A stretch of 64,000 nucleotides of DNA from an uncultured Desulfovibrio sp. (lineage in GTDB: Bacteria; Desulfobacterota; Desulfovibrionia; Desulfovibrionales; Desulfovibrionaceae): positions 338,834 through 402,833 of the forward strand of contig CAJXYU010000004.1 in NCBI GenBank assembly GCA_913063155.1, given 5' to 3'. The stretch's first letter is position 1. Every line of letters starts with the position of its first letter. The position numbers were made by a program, and so were the translations under genes. Of the stretch, positions 1 to 7,454 are shown piece after piece. A model generated the notes under the pieces. The model saw only the letters and a list, made by a program, of their open reading frames with translations, ran no database searches and was not told the DNA's origin.

Positions 1-184
1 GCTTGATGATGACTCCCTCTTCGAAGTCGACCTGAACACCTCCTACACCATCTACGACGAACTGACCGCCTACGTGGAACTCGGTTGGATCTCCGCAGAC
101 TGGGATTCCAAGTGGGAAGACCAGGGCATCGACACCGAAGACGAAGCCTACAAGGTTTCCATGGGTCTTGCTTACGAGTTCTAA
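1..184 (+). CDS. C-terminal end of an outer-membrane porin (partial)
   Basis: Only the last 60 residues are in the window; the frame starts at base 2 and ends with TAA at 182-184. The segment alternates polar and hydrophobic residues as in beta strands (for example TAYVELGWISADWDSKW). It ends in Tyr-Glu-Phe, the terminal aromatic residue recognised by the BAM complex in outer-membrane barrels. It is acidic, with many Asp and Glu in presumed loops. The call as a trimeric porin of the Desulfovibrio type is inferred from this tail; any other beta-barrel protein remains possible. A strong terminator follows at 221-254. Confidence 0.6.
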   Translation, partial: LDDDSLFEVDLNTSYTIYDELTAYVELGWISADWDSKWEDQGIDTEDEAYKVSMGLAYEF

Positions 185-220
185 GAACTCATCGCTTTTC
201 ACCTGATACGTCATACACTG

Positions 221-254
221 GCCGGGACCTTCGGGTCCCGGCCTTCTTCTTTTG
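221..254 (+). terminator. Intrinsic terminator after the porin gene
   Basis: A perfect 9-bp stem (GCCGGGACC / GGTCCCGGC) closes a TTCG tetraloop and is followed by a T-rich run. It separates the porin gene from hisD. Confidence 0.9.
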
Positions 255-377
255 GTTCCTAGGCATCTTCTCGACTTTTGAAACCCTCTCGGCTATAGAT
301 GGCTCTCCCCGGCAGGCACGTACAACCGCCCTGTCCGGCATGTCACAAACAAGCTCAAACTCACCATAAGGACAGAC

Positions 378-1682
378 ATGCCCTGTAAAACAATTACATA
401 TTCCTCCAAGGCCGATTGGGCGTCCATCGACGGATGGCTTGCGGCGCGCAAAGACCCGGATACCAATGTGGACGGCATTGTCCGCGACATCCTGGCCGAT
501 GTCCGCAAAAACGGAGACTCCGCCATCGCCCGATATACCGTCCAATTCGACTGTGAGAATTTCCAGTCCTCCAATATCCGCGTCCCGGCCGAGGCCATAC
601 GGGCTGCCGTGGAGGCACTCCCGGCGGACGATCTGGCGATTTTGAAGGAATCCATCGCCAACATCCGAAAATTCCATGAAAACCAAAAAGAAAAATCCTG
701 GTGGACCACGGCCGAGGACGGCACCATCCTGGGCCAGATGGTTCGACCGGTGGACCGCGTGGGGCTCTATGTCCCCGGCGGCCAGGGCGGCGAAACGCCG
801 CTCATCTCCAGCCTGATCATGAACGCCGTGCCCGCGCAGGTGGCAGAGGTTCCCGAAATCGCGGTCATCTCGCCGCCCCGCAAGGACGGCACCCTGAACC
901 CGTACATCCTGGCCACCGCCGCCCTGCTCGGATTGAGCGAAGTGCACCTGGCGGGCAGCGCCTGGGCCATAGCGGCCCTTGCCTATGGAACGAAGACCAT
1001 TGCCGCCTGCGACGTCATCGCCGGCCCTGGCAACATTTTCGTGGCCACAGCCAAGGCCCAGCTCATTGGCCAAGTCGGCATCGACATGTTCGCAGGGCCC
1101 AGCGAAATCGCCATCCTGGCGGACGACTCCGCCAATGCGTCCTGGCTGGCTGCCGACATGCTTTCCCAGGCTGAACATGATCCGCTGGCCGCCTCCATCC
1201 TGGTGACCACCAGCCACAAACTGGGCGTCGCCGTGTGCAAGGAACTCAAAAGCCAGACCGCGGCCCTGCCCAGAAGCGAAATCGCCCGGAAGTCCCTGGA
1301 GGATTGGGGGGCGGTCATCACCGTGCCCGACCTAAACATCGGCGCGGAGCTCATCAATCTGCTGGCTCCCGAACACCTGGAACTGGCCTTGGACGACGCA
1401 TGGTCCATGCTCGGCAAGATCCGCCACGCAGGAGCAATCTTCATGGGACACCACTCCCCCGAACCTGTAGGGGACTACTTTGCAGGCCCGAACCACGTAT
1501 TGCCCACACTGCGCACGGTCCGCTTCTCCTCTGCCCTTTCCGTGGAAACCTTTGTCAAAAAATCGAGCGTCATCGCCACCAGCCCGGACTATGTGCACGA
1601 GAATGCCGACAAGATCGCCCGTCTTGCCCGGCTCGAAGGCCTCGAAGCCCACGCCCGCTCCGTGGAATGTCGCAAGAAATAG
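378..1682 (+). CDS. hisD: Histidinol dehydrogenase
   Basis: This enzyme carries out the last two steps of histidine synthesis, oxidising L-histidinol to histidine with two NAD+; it is cytosolic and Zn-dependent. The 434-residue length is normal for HisD. Recognisable blocks are VPGGQGGETPL near residue 133, the nucleotide/substrate region AGPGNIFVATAK, the FAGPSEIAILAD block, the AEHD zinc-ligand region near residue 265, and GDYFAGPNHVLPT near residue 373. The ATG at 378 has a good ribosome-binding site (ATAAGGA, spacing 5). purC follows 47 bp downstream on the same strand, so the two are probably co-transcribed. No other his genes are nearby. Confidence 0.96.
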   Translation: MPCKTITYSSKADWASIDGWLAARKDPDTNVDGIVRDILADVRKNGDSAIARYTVQFDCENFQSSNIRVPAEAIRAAVEALPADDLAILKESIANIRKFHENQKEKSWWTTAEDGTILGQMVRPVDRVGLYVPGGQGGETPLISSLIMNAVPAQVAEVPEIAVISPPRKDGTLNPYILATAALLGLSEVHLAGSAWAIAALAYGTKTIAACDVIAGPGNIFVATAKAQLIGQVGIDMFAGPSEIAILADDSANASWLAADMLSQAEHDPLAASILVTTSHKLGVAVCKELKSQTAALPRSEIARKSLEDWGAVITVPDLNIGAELINLLAPEHLELALDDAWSMLGKIRHAGAIFMGHHSPEPVGDYFAGPNHVLPTLRTVRFSSALSVETFVKKSSVIATSPDYVHENADKIARLARLEGLEAHARSVECRKK

Positions 1683-1729
1683 GCACGTTGTTACAGCAAT
1701 AGCCCAAAACCAACACTCACGAGGAAACA

Positions 1730-2626
1730 ATGAAACCCGTCATCGAGACAGACATCAAGGACTACCCGCTGCTGTCGCGCGGCAAAGTCAGAGACATCTA
1801 CGACATCGACGAGGAGACCCTGCTCATCGTCACTTCAGACCGCATTTCGGCCTACGATGTGATCATGCCCGACCCCATTCCCCAGAAAGGCGTGGTGCTC
1901 AACCAGATCACCCTGTTCTGGATGGAAATGATGGAGGATCTGGTGGAAAATCATATCATCGCCTCTGCAGTGGACGACTTCCCCGAGCCTCTCAAGGCAT
2001 ATCGGGACCAGCTGGAAGGGCGCGCAGTGCTGGTCAAGAAGGCCAAGCCCCTGCCCATCGAATGCATTGTCCGCGGTTTCATCACCGGCTCCGGTTGGAA
2101 CGACTACCGGAAGACCGGCAATGTCTGTGGCCACGTGCTTCCCGCCGACCTCCAGGAGTCGGATATGCTGAAAGAACCTTTGTTCACCCCGTCCACCAAG
2201 GCGGATCTGGGCGACCATGATGAAAACATCACCCTGGACAAGGCTGCGGAGCTTGTGGGAGAGGAAATGATGCGCAAGGTGGAAAAGCTCTCCCTGGACA
2301 TATACTCCCGCGCCCGCGATTACGCCAAGCAGCGCGGCATTCTTATCGCCGACACCAAATTCGAGTTCGGCACCATCGGCGACCGCCTCATCCTCATCGA
2401 CGAGGTGCTCACCCCGGACTCCTCGCGATTCTGGCCCATGGAAGGGTATGCGCCCGGCAAGTCCCAGCCCAGCTTCGACAAGCAATTCCTTCGCGACTGG
2501 CTGGTGGACATCGGCTTCAACAAGCAGCCCCCGGGACCGGCCATTCCCCAGGACATCAACGACCAGACCCGCTCCAAATACGTCGAGGCTTACCGCCTTT
2601 TGACCGGACAGGATCTGGGCATTTAG
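1730..2626 (+). CDS. purC: Phosphoribosylaminoimidazole-succinocarboxamide synthase
   Basis: SAICAR synthetase of de novo purine synthesis, joining CAIR and aspartate with ATP. The 298-residue length fits the longer, yeast ADE1-like form. The N-terminal LLSRGKVRDIYDI and the SDRISAYDVIMPDPIP block are family hallmarks, as are the RGFITGSGWNDY and LIDEVLTPDSSRF segments. A GAGGA ribosome-binding site lies 5 nt before the ATG. The stop codon is part of the AGGAGG ribosome-binding site of the next small ORF at 2636, so purC and the two small ORFs are likely one transcript. Confidence 0.97.
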   Translation: MKPVIETDIKDYPLLSRGKVRDIYDIDEETLLIVTSDRISAYDVIMPDPIPQKGVVLNQITLFWMEMMEDLVENHIIASAVDDFPEPLKAYRDQLEGRAVLVKKAKPLPIECIVRGFITGSGWNDYRKTGNVCGHVLPADLQESDMLKEPLFTPSTKADLGDHDENITLDKAAELVGEEMMRKVEKLSLDIYSRARDYAKQRGILIADTKFEFGTIGDRLILIDEVLTPDSSRFWPMEGYAPGKSQPSFDKQFLRDWLVDIGFNKQPPGPAIPQDINDQTRSKYVEAYRLLTGQDLGI

Positions 2627-2635
2627 GAGGATGCC

Positions 2636-2782
2636 ATGAAGGCTCTCATTTTGTTGGGTTGTTTTGCAGCGGGCTACTTCGCCATCACTTGGCTGGCCCC
2701 GAAGCTCGGCCTCAGCGGCAAATGAACGGCAAGCAAACAGTGCGACTGGAAGCCGCCGCAAGACGACGAAAATAAACAATGA
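2636..2782 (+). CDS. Predicted small membrane selenoprotein 1 (in-frame TGA = Sec30)
   Basis: With TGA read as stop, this is a 29-residue peptide behind a strong AGGAGG (spacing 5). Several facts argue the TGA at 2723-2725 is selenocysteine. (1) The frame stays open for 18 more codons and then ends at 2780-2782, overlapping the ATG of the next ORF as ATGA. (2) A hairpin starts 12 nt after the TGA. (3) The neighbouring ORF has its own in-frame TGA also at codon 30. (4) Both extensions carry Cys-x-Trp-Lys-Pro. The 48-residue product has a hydrophobic helix (residues 3-21), then LAPKL, Sec30, Cys36 and a hydrophilic acidic tail. selB and selA are in this window. Function is unknown; a membrane-anchored Sec/Cys redox peptide is an inference. 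Confidence 0.75.
2726..2755 (+). promoter_or_regulatory. SECIS-like hairpin of small selenoprotein 1
   Basis: Twelve nucleotides after the TGA lies CAGT-GCG-ACTG (2738-2748), with a lower stem CGGC (2727-2730) pairing with GCCG (2752-2755). Bacterial SECIS elements bind SelB through a short hairpin about 11 nt downstream of UGA with G in the apical loop. Spacing and loop fit; the apical stem is only 4 bp, so folding support is moderate. Confidence 0.6.
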
Positions 2783-2940
2783 AGGGAGTACCGCTCTCCT
2801 TCCTTCATATCGGCATTGCCTTGGCTGTGGGGTTTTATGTGGCCCCACGGCTCAAGTTCTGGGGCTGAATGACCGGGGAATGCGGCTGGAAGCCGCAATC
2901 CGGAGCCCGCAAGAATGCTGACAAGAAAAACAAAAAGTGA
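2779..2940 (+). CDS. Predicted small membrane selenoprotein 2 (in-frame TGA = Sec30)
   Basis: This paralogue of the preceding ORF starts at the ATG that overlaps its read-through stop (ATGA). The TGA at 2866-2868 is codon 30, exactly as in the first ORF, and the frame continues to TGA at 2938-2940, giving 53 residues. It has a hydrophobic helix (about residues 4-21), VAPRL (LAPKL in ORF 1), Sec30, Cys35, then Gly-Trp-Lys-Pro and a lysine-rich tail. There is no good ribosome-binding site before its ATG, which fits translational coupling. Coupling would only work if the first TGA is read through. Cys-containing homologues in other species would confirm the call. The function is unknown. Confidence 0.75.
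2869..2903 (+). promoter_or_regulatory. SECIS-like hairpin of small selenoprotein 2
   Basis: After a 12-nt spacer from the TGA comes a perfect 7-bp stem, TGCGGCT / AGCCGCA (2881-2897), with a GGA apical loop. A second helix, CCGG (2873-2876) with CCGG (2900-2903), can stack below it. Spacing and guanines in the loop match bacterial SECIS elements, and this is the stronger of the two hairpins. Confidence 0.68.
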
Positions 2941-2953
2941 CATACTGCGTCAC

Positions 2954-2982
2954 TTGACAGTTTTTCGCAAAGGACATAAGTA
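2954..2982 (+). promoter_or_regulatory. Sigma-70 promoter of the rpsF operon
   Basis: TTGACA at 2954-2959, a 17-nt spacer, then TAAGTA at 2977-2982. The start point would lie near 2989, about 60 nt upstream of rpsF. The -35 hexamer is perfect. Confidence 0.75.
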
Positions 2983-2995
2983 GCCTCTTCTTTAG

Positions 2996-3040
2996 CCTTG
3001 CTCTCTCTTTTCTCCGAAGAGGGGGCCAATGACCACAAGG
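2996..3040 (+). promoter_or_regulatory. Putative rpsF leader (S6:S18 autoregulatory RNA)
   Basis: CCTTG (2996-3000) can pair with CAAGG (3036-3040). Inside, CTCTT and AAGAG form a stem whose loop ends in CCG. Bacterial rpsF leaders use a CCG-containing loop to bind the S6:S18 complex and shut off the operon. The general layout fits; the detailed motif has not been aligned to known leaders. Confidence 0.42.
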
Positions 3041-3050
3041 AGGAACAAGA

Positions 3051-3344
3051 ATGGCTAATTACGAAACCCTTCTGCTGCTCTCCCCGGAACTGGGTGAAGA
3101 CGGCCGCAAGGAAATCATGGAAAAGTTGGCCGGCGTCATCTCCACCCAGAATGGTGAGATCGCCGAAGTCGATGACTGGGGCATGCGCACTCTCGCCTAC
3201 CCGGTGGAAAAGCAGACCCGTGGTTACTACATCCGCCTCGTTTACGGAGGTCCCGGCCCGATCGTTGCCGAACTGGAACGCAACATCCGCATCACTGACG
3301 GCATCTTCAAATTCATGACCGTCAAACTCGAAAAGGCCGCTTAA
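3051..3344 (+). CDS. rpsF: 30S ribosomal protein S6
   Basis: S6 of the small subunit platform, which pairs with S18. The 97-residue length is typical. The N-terminal NYETLLLLSPEL and the GMRTLAYPVEKQTRGYY block are classic S6. The start has a strong AAGGAGG upstream. First gene of the rpsF-rpsR-rplI-dnaB operon; a single-stranded DNA-binding protein gene often found between S6 and S18 is absent here. Confidence 0.98.
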   Translation: MANYETLLLLSPELGEDGRKEIMEKLAGVISTQNGEIAEVDDWGMRTLAYPVEKQTRGYYIRLVYGGPGPIVAELERNIRITDGIFKFMTVKLEKAA

Positions 3345-3356
3345 GGAGGTATCACC

Positions 3357-3620
3357 ATGGCATTCCGCAAGAAATTCACCCCGAGAAAAAAGTTCTGCCG
3401 TTTTTGCGCCGATAAAGAGATGCCTCTGGATTACAAGCGTCCGGACATCCTGCGTGATTTCGTGACCGAGCGCGGCAAAATCATTGCCCGCCGTATCACC
3501 GGCACCTGCGCCAAGCACCAGCGCCGCCTGACCACCGAGATCAAGCGCGCACGACAGATGGCTCTGATGTTCTACACCACCGTCCACTCCACTGAAGTGA
3601 AGAAGAAGACCAACCTGTAG
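3357..3620 (+). CDS. rpsR: 30S ribosomal protein S18
   Basis: S18, partner of S6 on the small-subunit platform. The 87-residue protein has the CRFCADK segment (residues 14-20) of the Cys-containing S18 form. It also has [34 protein letters not shown], quoted here only as the region at residues 25-58. It follows rpsF by 12 bp with an AAGGAGG ribosome-binding site, and it ends in the basic, RNA-binding style usual for S18. Confidence 0.98.
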   Translation: MAFRKKFTPRKKFCRFCADKEMPLDYKRPDILRDFVTERGKIIARRITGTCAKHQRRLTTEIKRARQMALMFYTTVHSTEVKKKTNL

Positions 3621-3632
3621 GAGGAGAGCCAC

Positions 3633-4181
3633 ATGAAACTTATTCTGCGTGCCGACGTCGACTCCCTGGGTCGTCTCGGAGATATTGTTACCGTCAAGCC
3701 CGGCTATGGCCGCAACTTCCTGGTCCCCCAGGGATTGGCCATGCCCGCCACCGATGCCAACCTGAAGCAGTTCGAACTGGAGCACAAAAAGCTGCAGGTC
3801 AAGGCTGACGCCCTCAAGGCCGCCGCCGAAGAACTGGCCACCAAAATCGCCGCCACCCCGGTCTCCATCACCGTGCGCGTGGGCGAAGGCGACAAGCTCT
3901 ACGGTGCCGTTACCGCCGCCAACATCGGCGACGCTCTCGCCGAAGCTGGTGTGGAAATCGATCGCCGCAAGATCGTCCTGAGCGACCCCATCCGCTCCCT
4001 CGGTGAGTTCGACATTGAAGTCAAGCTGCACCCCGAAGTTCGCGGTGAACTGAAGTTGACCGTTGTCAAGCATATTCGCCCCGGCGAAGAAACCGAAGAA
4101 GCTCCGGCAGAAGAAGCCGAAGCTGAAGTTGTCGAAGCTGAAGTAGCCGATGCAGAATCTGAAGAATCCGCAGAGGCCTAG
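3633..4181 (+). CDS. rplI: 50S ribosomal protein L9
   Basis: L9 sits at the base of the L1 stalk. The 182-residue protein has the N-terminal domain with GYGRNFLVPQGLA (residues 25-37), the long connecting helix and the C-terminal domain ending near residue 150. It then carries an unusual acidic Glu/Ala tail of about 30 residues (EEAPAEEAEAEVVEAEVAD) not found in the E. coli protein of 149 residues. Its 3' end overlaps the predicted dnaB start by 32 bp. Confidence 0.96.
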   Translation: MKLILRADVDSLGRLGDIVTVKPGYGRNFLVPQGLAMPATDANLKQFELEHKKLQVKADALKAAAEELATKIAATPVSITVRVGEGDKLYGAVTAANIGDALAEAGVEIDRRKIVLSDPIRSLGEFDIEVKLHPEVRGELKLTVVKHIRPGEETEEAPAEEAEAEVVEAEVADAESEESAEA

Positions 4182-5601
4182 AAAGCAAGGTCAAGGCAAT
4201 TCAACGGAAGAAGCCCTTTCGAGGGCTTCTTCCGACTTACTACGCAAAGTTCCCCCTCACAATCTCGAAGCCGAGCAGTCCGTGCTGGGCGGCGTCTTCC
4301 AGTCCCCCACCATGTTCAGCACCCTGGTGGAGATCGTCGAGCCGGATCATTTCTACTCTCCGTCCCACAAAGTCATCTTTGAGGCGTTTTCCGAGCTCTA
4401 TCGCACCAACAAGCCCATCGACCTGATTACGGTCACGGACTTTCTCAACTCGCAAGGAACATTGGACACCATCGGCGGGCCGGTCTACCTGGCCGAAATC
4501 GCCGACTCCGTGGTCAGCGCATCCAACGCCGAGTACCACGCCACCATAGTTCGCGACAAAGCCATCCTACGCGAACTCATCGATATTTCCGGCACCATCA
4601 TCAGCGACTGCTACGAGGCAGCTGATGTGGACGTGGTCCTGAGCGAATCGGAAAAGAGGATTTTCAAAATCGCCCAGGCAAAATCCTCCAAGAACATGCT
4701 GGCCAGCGACAAGCTGATCGTCAAAGTCTTCGAGGAACTGCAGGCAAAATACGAAAACAAGTCCGCCATCACAGGCATTCCCACCGGCTATACCGACTTC
4801 GACTCCATGACTGCGGGCCTGCAGAACTCCGACCTGATCATCATTGCGGCGCGTCCTGCCATGGGTAAGACCGCATTCGCCCTGAACATAGCCCTTCGTG
4901 CGGCAGCCCGCGCCGAAGTGCCCACGGCCGTATTCTCCCTGGAAATGGCCATGGAGCAGCTCATGGTGCGCCTGCTTTCAGTCCAAAGCCGGGTGGAGAT
5001 GGGCAACCTGCGTACCGGATACCTGGACGATCAGGACTGGAGCGCGCTTTACGAAGCAGCCGACGTGCTGTCCCGGTCCCCCATTTTCATCGACGACACG
5101 CCCGCCCTGTCCACCTTGGAGCTGCAGGCCAAATGCCGCCGCCTCAAGGCCGAACACAACCTGGGCCTCATCGTGGTGGATTACCTCCAGCTCATGCGCT
5201 CCAGCGCCCGCACGGACTCCCGCGAACAGGAAATTTCGGACATTTCCCGAAGCCTCAAGGCACTGGCCAAAGAACTCAACGTGCCGGTCATCGCCCTGTC
5301 GCAGCTCAACCGCAAGGTGGAGGAACGCACCGACAAGACCCCCATGATGTCGGACCTTCGCGAATCCGGCGCAATCGAACAGGATGCGGACATCATCATC
5401 TTCCTTTACCGCGATGCGGCCTACAACAAGAGCGAGGACAACCCACGCAAGAACGAGGCCGACATCATCATCGGCAAGCAGCGCAGCGGCCCCACCGGCA
5501 CCTGCACGCTGTACTTCAAAAAGGAGTGCACCCTGTTCGGCAACCTGGACACCACGCCATATCCGTCCGAGTTCCCCGGAGAGATGCAAGGCAACGATTA
5601 A
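4150..5601 (+). CDS. dnaB: Replicative DNA helicase DnaB
   Basis: Hexameric 5'-3' helicase of the replication fork. The 483-residue protein has the N-terminal domain starting PPHNLEAEQSVLGG (residues 35-48) and the RecA-like domain with Walker A ARPAMGKT near residue 236. Walker B is IVVDYLQLM, followed by QLNRKVEERTDKTPMMSDLRESGAIEQDAD, of which the DLRESG block is diagnostic. No intein interrupts it. The ATG at 4150 is inside the end of rplI; a shorter protein from a later rare start cannot be excluded because the first 30 residues look linker-like. Position after rplI matches many bacteria. Confidence 0.95.
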   Translation: MQNLKNPQRPRKQGQGNSTEEALSRASSDLLRKVPPHNLEAEQSVLGGVFQSPTMFSTLVEIVEPDHFYSPSHKVIFEAFSELYRTNKPIDLITVTDFLNSQGTLDTIGGPVYLAEIADSVVSASNAEYHATIVRDKAILRELIDISGTIISDCYEAADVDVVLSESEKRIFKIAQAKSSKNMLASDKLIVKVFEELQAKYENKSAITGIPTGYTDFDSMTAGLQNSDLIIIAARPAMGKTAFALNIALRAAARAEVPTAVFSLEMAMEQLMVRLLSVQSRVEMGNLRTGYLDDQDWSALYEAADVLSRSPIFIDDTPALSTLELQAKCRRLKAEHNLGLIVVDYLQLMRSSARTDSREQEISDISRSLKALAKELNVPVIALSQLNRKVEERTDKTPMMSDLRESGAIEQDADIIIFLYRDAAYNKSEDNPRKNEADIIIGKQRSGPTGTCTLYFKKECTLFGNLDTTPYPSEFPGEMQGND

Positions 5602-5625
5602 TTTCCAACAAACGAAGGGGCAGCC

Positions 5626-6924
5626 ATGTACTACCATCCGGAGGAATCGTTCAAACGTTCCGAACTGGATAAACTGCAAACCGAACGTCTGCGCGCCGTT
5701 GTCGAAAACGCCAAAAAATCTCCATTTTATGGGAGCCTGCTCAAAGACTTTGATGTCAGTGAGCTCAATACCGCCAAAGACATCACCAAGCTGCCCTTCA
5801 CCACCAAGGACGACCTTCGCTCCCAGTACCCCTACGGCCTGCTGACCCGTCCCCTGGACGACTTCGTGCGCCTGCATGCGTCCTCGGGCACCACGGGTTC
5901 ACCAACGGCAATTCTTTACACCCAAAACGACATTGACCTATGGGCCGCCCTCATGGCCCGGTCCATGTACGCCGCGGGCATACGCCGATCGGACGTGCTC
6001 CAGAACACTTCCGGCTACGGTCTGTTCACCGGCGGACTGGGCATTCACTACGGCTCCGAACGCCTCGGCTGTCTGACGGTCCCGGCAGGTGCAGGCAACA
6101 CCCGCCGCCAGATCAAGCTCATTCGCGACTTCAACGTCACGGTGCTGCACATCATACCCTCCTTTGCCCTCTACTTTGCACAAAAAGTGGCCGAAGAAGG
6201 TTTCGATCCTGCGGAAATGCCCTGGAAGATCGCCCTCATCGGCGCGGAGCCGCACACCGAAGAGACCCGCCAACGCATTGAGGAACTCATGCACATCAAG
6301 GCTTACAACTCCTACGGGCTGACAGAAATGAACGGCCCGGGGGTAGCCTTCGAGTGCACCGAGCAATCAGGAATGCATGTCTGGGAGGACGCCTACATCG
6401 CCGAGATCATCGACCCGGCCACGGGCGAGCATGTCCCGGAAGGAGAGATTGGCGAACTGGTCATGACCACCCTGACTCGGGAAGGCATGCCCATCATCCG
6501 CTACCGCACCCGCGACCTGACCAGGTTCATTCCCGGCCAATGTGCCTGCGGGCGTGAACATCGCCGCATCGACCGCATCGCGGGACGCGTGGACGACATG
6601 TTCATCGTCAAAGGCGTGAACATCTACCCCATGCAGATCGAACAGGTGCTCATGAGCATGCCGGAAGTGGGTCAGAACTACGTCATCGAACTTATCCGCG
6701 AAGGCTTCATGGACCAGATCCGCGTCAAGGTGGAGGTCAAGGAGGACTACTTCGTCGAAGACATGCGCGTGCTGCAGAAGCTGCAAAAAAGCATAGCCAG
6801 CCGCCTGTGCAACGAAGTCCTGGTCACTCCGCGGGTTGAACTGGTCATGCACGATTCCATTCCCAAAACCGCGGGCAAGGCCATTCGCGTGGTGGATCTC
6901 CGCGACAAGGAAGAGGAAGGTTAG
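5626..6924 (+). CDS. paaK: Phenylacetate-CoA ligase family protein
   Basis: Adenylate-forming enzyme that makes acyl-CoA from an aryl acid, ATP and CoA. The 432-residue length is the PaaK size. Visible blocks are the P-loop-like HASSGTTGSPTAILYT (near residue 84), YGLTEMNGPGV (near residue 229), the YRTRDLT segment and the C-terminal lysine region IPKTAGKAIRVVDL. Desulfovibrionaceae often carry PaaK copies without the aerobic paa pathway, where they may serve indolepyruvate or aromatic amino acid fermentation; that role is inference. A DUF456 gene follows 4 bp later. Confidence 0.9.
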   Translation: MYYHPEESFKRSELDKLQTERLRAVVENAKKSPFYGSLLKDFDVSELNTAKDITKLPFTTKDDLRSQYPYGLLTRPLDDFVRLHASSGTTGSPTAILYTQNDIDLWAALMARSMYAAGIRRSDVLQNTSGYGLFTGGLGIHYGSERLGCLTVPAGAGNTRRQIKLIRDFNVTVLHIIPSFALYFAQKVAEEGFDPAEMPWKIALIGAEPHTEETRQRIEELMHIKAYNSYGLTEMNGPGVAFECTEQSGMHVWEDAYIAEIIDPATGEHVPEGEIGELVMTTLTREGMPIIRYRTRDLTRFIPGQCACGREHRRIDRIAGRVDDMFIVKGVNIYPMQIEQVLMSMPEVGQNYVIELIREGFMDQIRVKVEVKEDYFVEDMRVLQKLQKSIASRLCNEVLVTPRVELVMHDSIPKTAGKAIRVVDLRDKEEEG

Positions 6925-6928
6925 CCCA

Positions 6929-7426
6929 ATGGAATACGTCTGGGCCAGCTTGGTCATCCTGCTCCTCTTCGCTTCCCAGGTACTGCAGATCTTCGGCGGT
7001 CCGGCCAACTGGATCGGTGTGGGGCTCGTGGCTCTCTGGAAATGGCTTTATCCGGCTTCCATGGATTGGGACCTGGTGTTCATCCTCGCGGGAATCGCCG
7101 TCGTGGGCGAAATCATGGAATTCGCGCTTCAGACCTGGGGCTCCAAAAAGTACGGCGCAGGACGGGCCGGGAACATCGGCGGCATCATCGGCGCCATTGC
7201 CGGGGCCATCACCTGTGCTCCGTTCCTGTTCGGCATAGGCGCTCTGCTCGGCGCCCTGGGGGGGGCCTACCTGGGCTGCCTCATCTTCGAGATGCCGGGC
7301 AAAAATTTTGCCGAAGCGCGCCACGCCGCTCTGGGGGCATTCTGGGGCAAGGCTTTCGGGATGACCCTCAAAATGGCTCTCGGCGCCGTCATCGTTGTTC
7401 TGGGAACTCCGGCCATCTGGCCTTAG
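6929..7426 (+). CDS. DUF456 family membrane protein
   Basis: The 165-residue protein is almost wholly hydrophobic, with about four or five membrane segments rich in glycine (NIGGIIGAIAGAITCAP, GALLGALGGAYLG). The DUF456 pattern is seen in the glycine-rich central part and the EMPGKNFAEARHAALGAFWGK motif. Function of the family is unknown. The ATG at 6929 starts 4 bp after the paaK stop, so it is probably translated from the same message. Confidence 0.8.
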   Translation: MEYVWASLVILLLFASQVLQIFGGPANWIGVGLVALWKWLYPASMDWDLVFILAGIAVVGEIMEFALQTWGSKKYGAGRAGNIGGIIGAIAGAITCAPFLFGIGALLGALGGAYLGCLIFEMPGKNFAEARHAALGAFWGKAFGMTLKMALGAVIVVLGTPAIWP

Positions 7427-7427
7427 A

Positions 7428-7454
7428 AAAACGGGCCTTTCGCCTTCCCGTTTT
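7428..7454. terminator. Bidirectional terminator between convergent genes
   Basis: AAAACGGG pairs with CCCGTTTT over an 11-nt loop, giving a stem with a U-tract in both directions. It lies between the plus-strand DUF456 gene and the minus-strand gene ending at 7453. Confidence 0.7.

Noticed and set aside
189..1217. 342-codon minus-strand frame opposite hisD
   Set aside because: Shadow frame; starts and ends without signals and overlaps a full hisD.
2690..2940. Direct repeats as a CRISPR or mobile signature near the small ORFs
   Set aside because: The similarity between the two copies is at protein level (Cys-x-Trp-Lys-Pro) and does not form repeat units.
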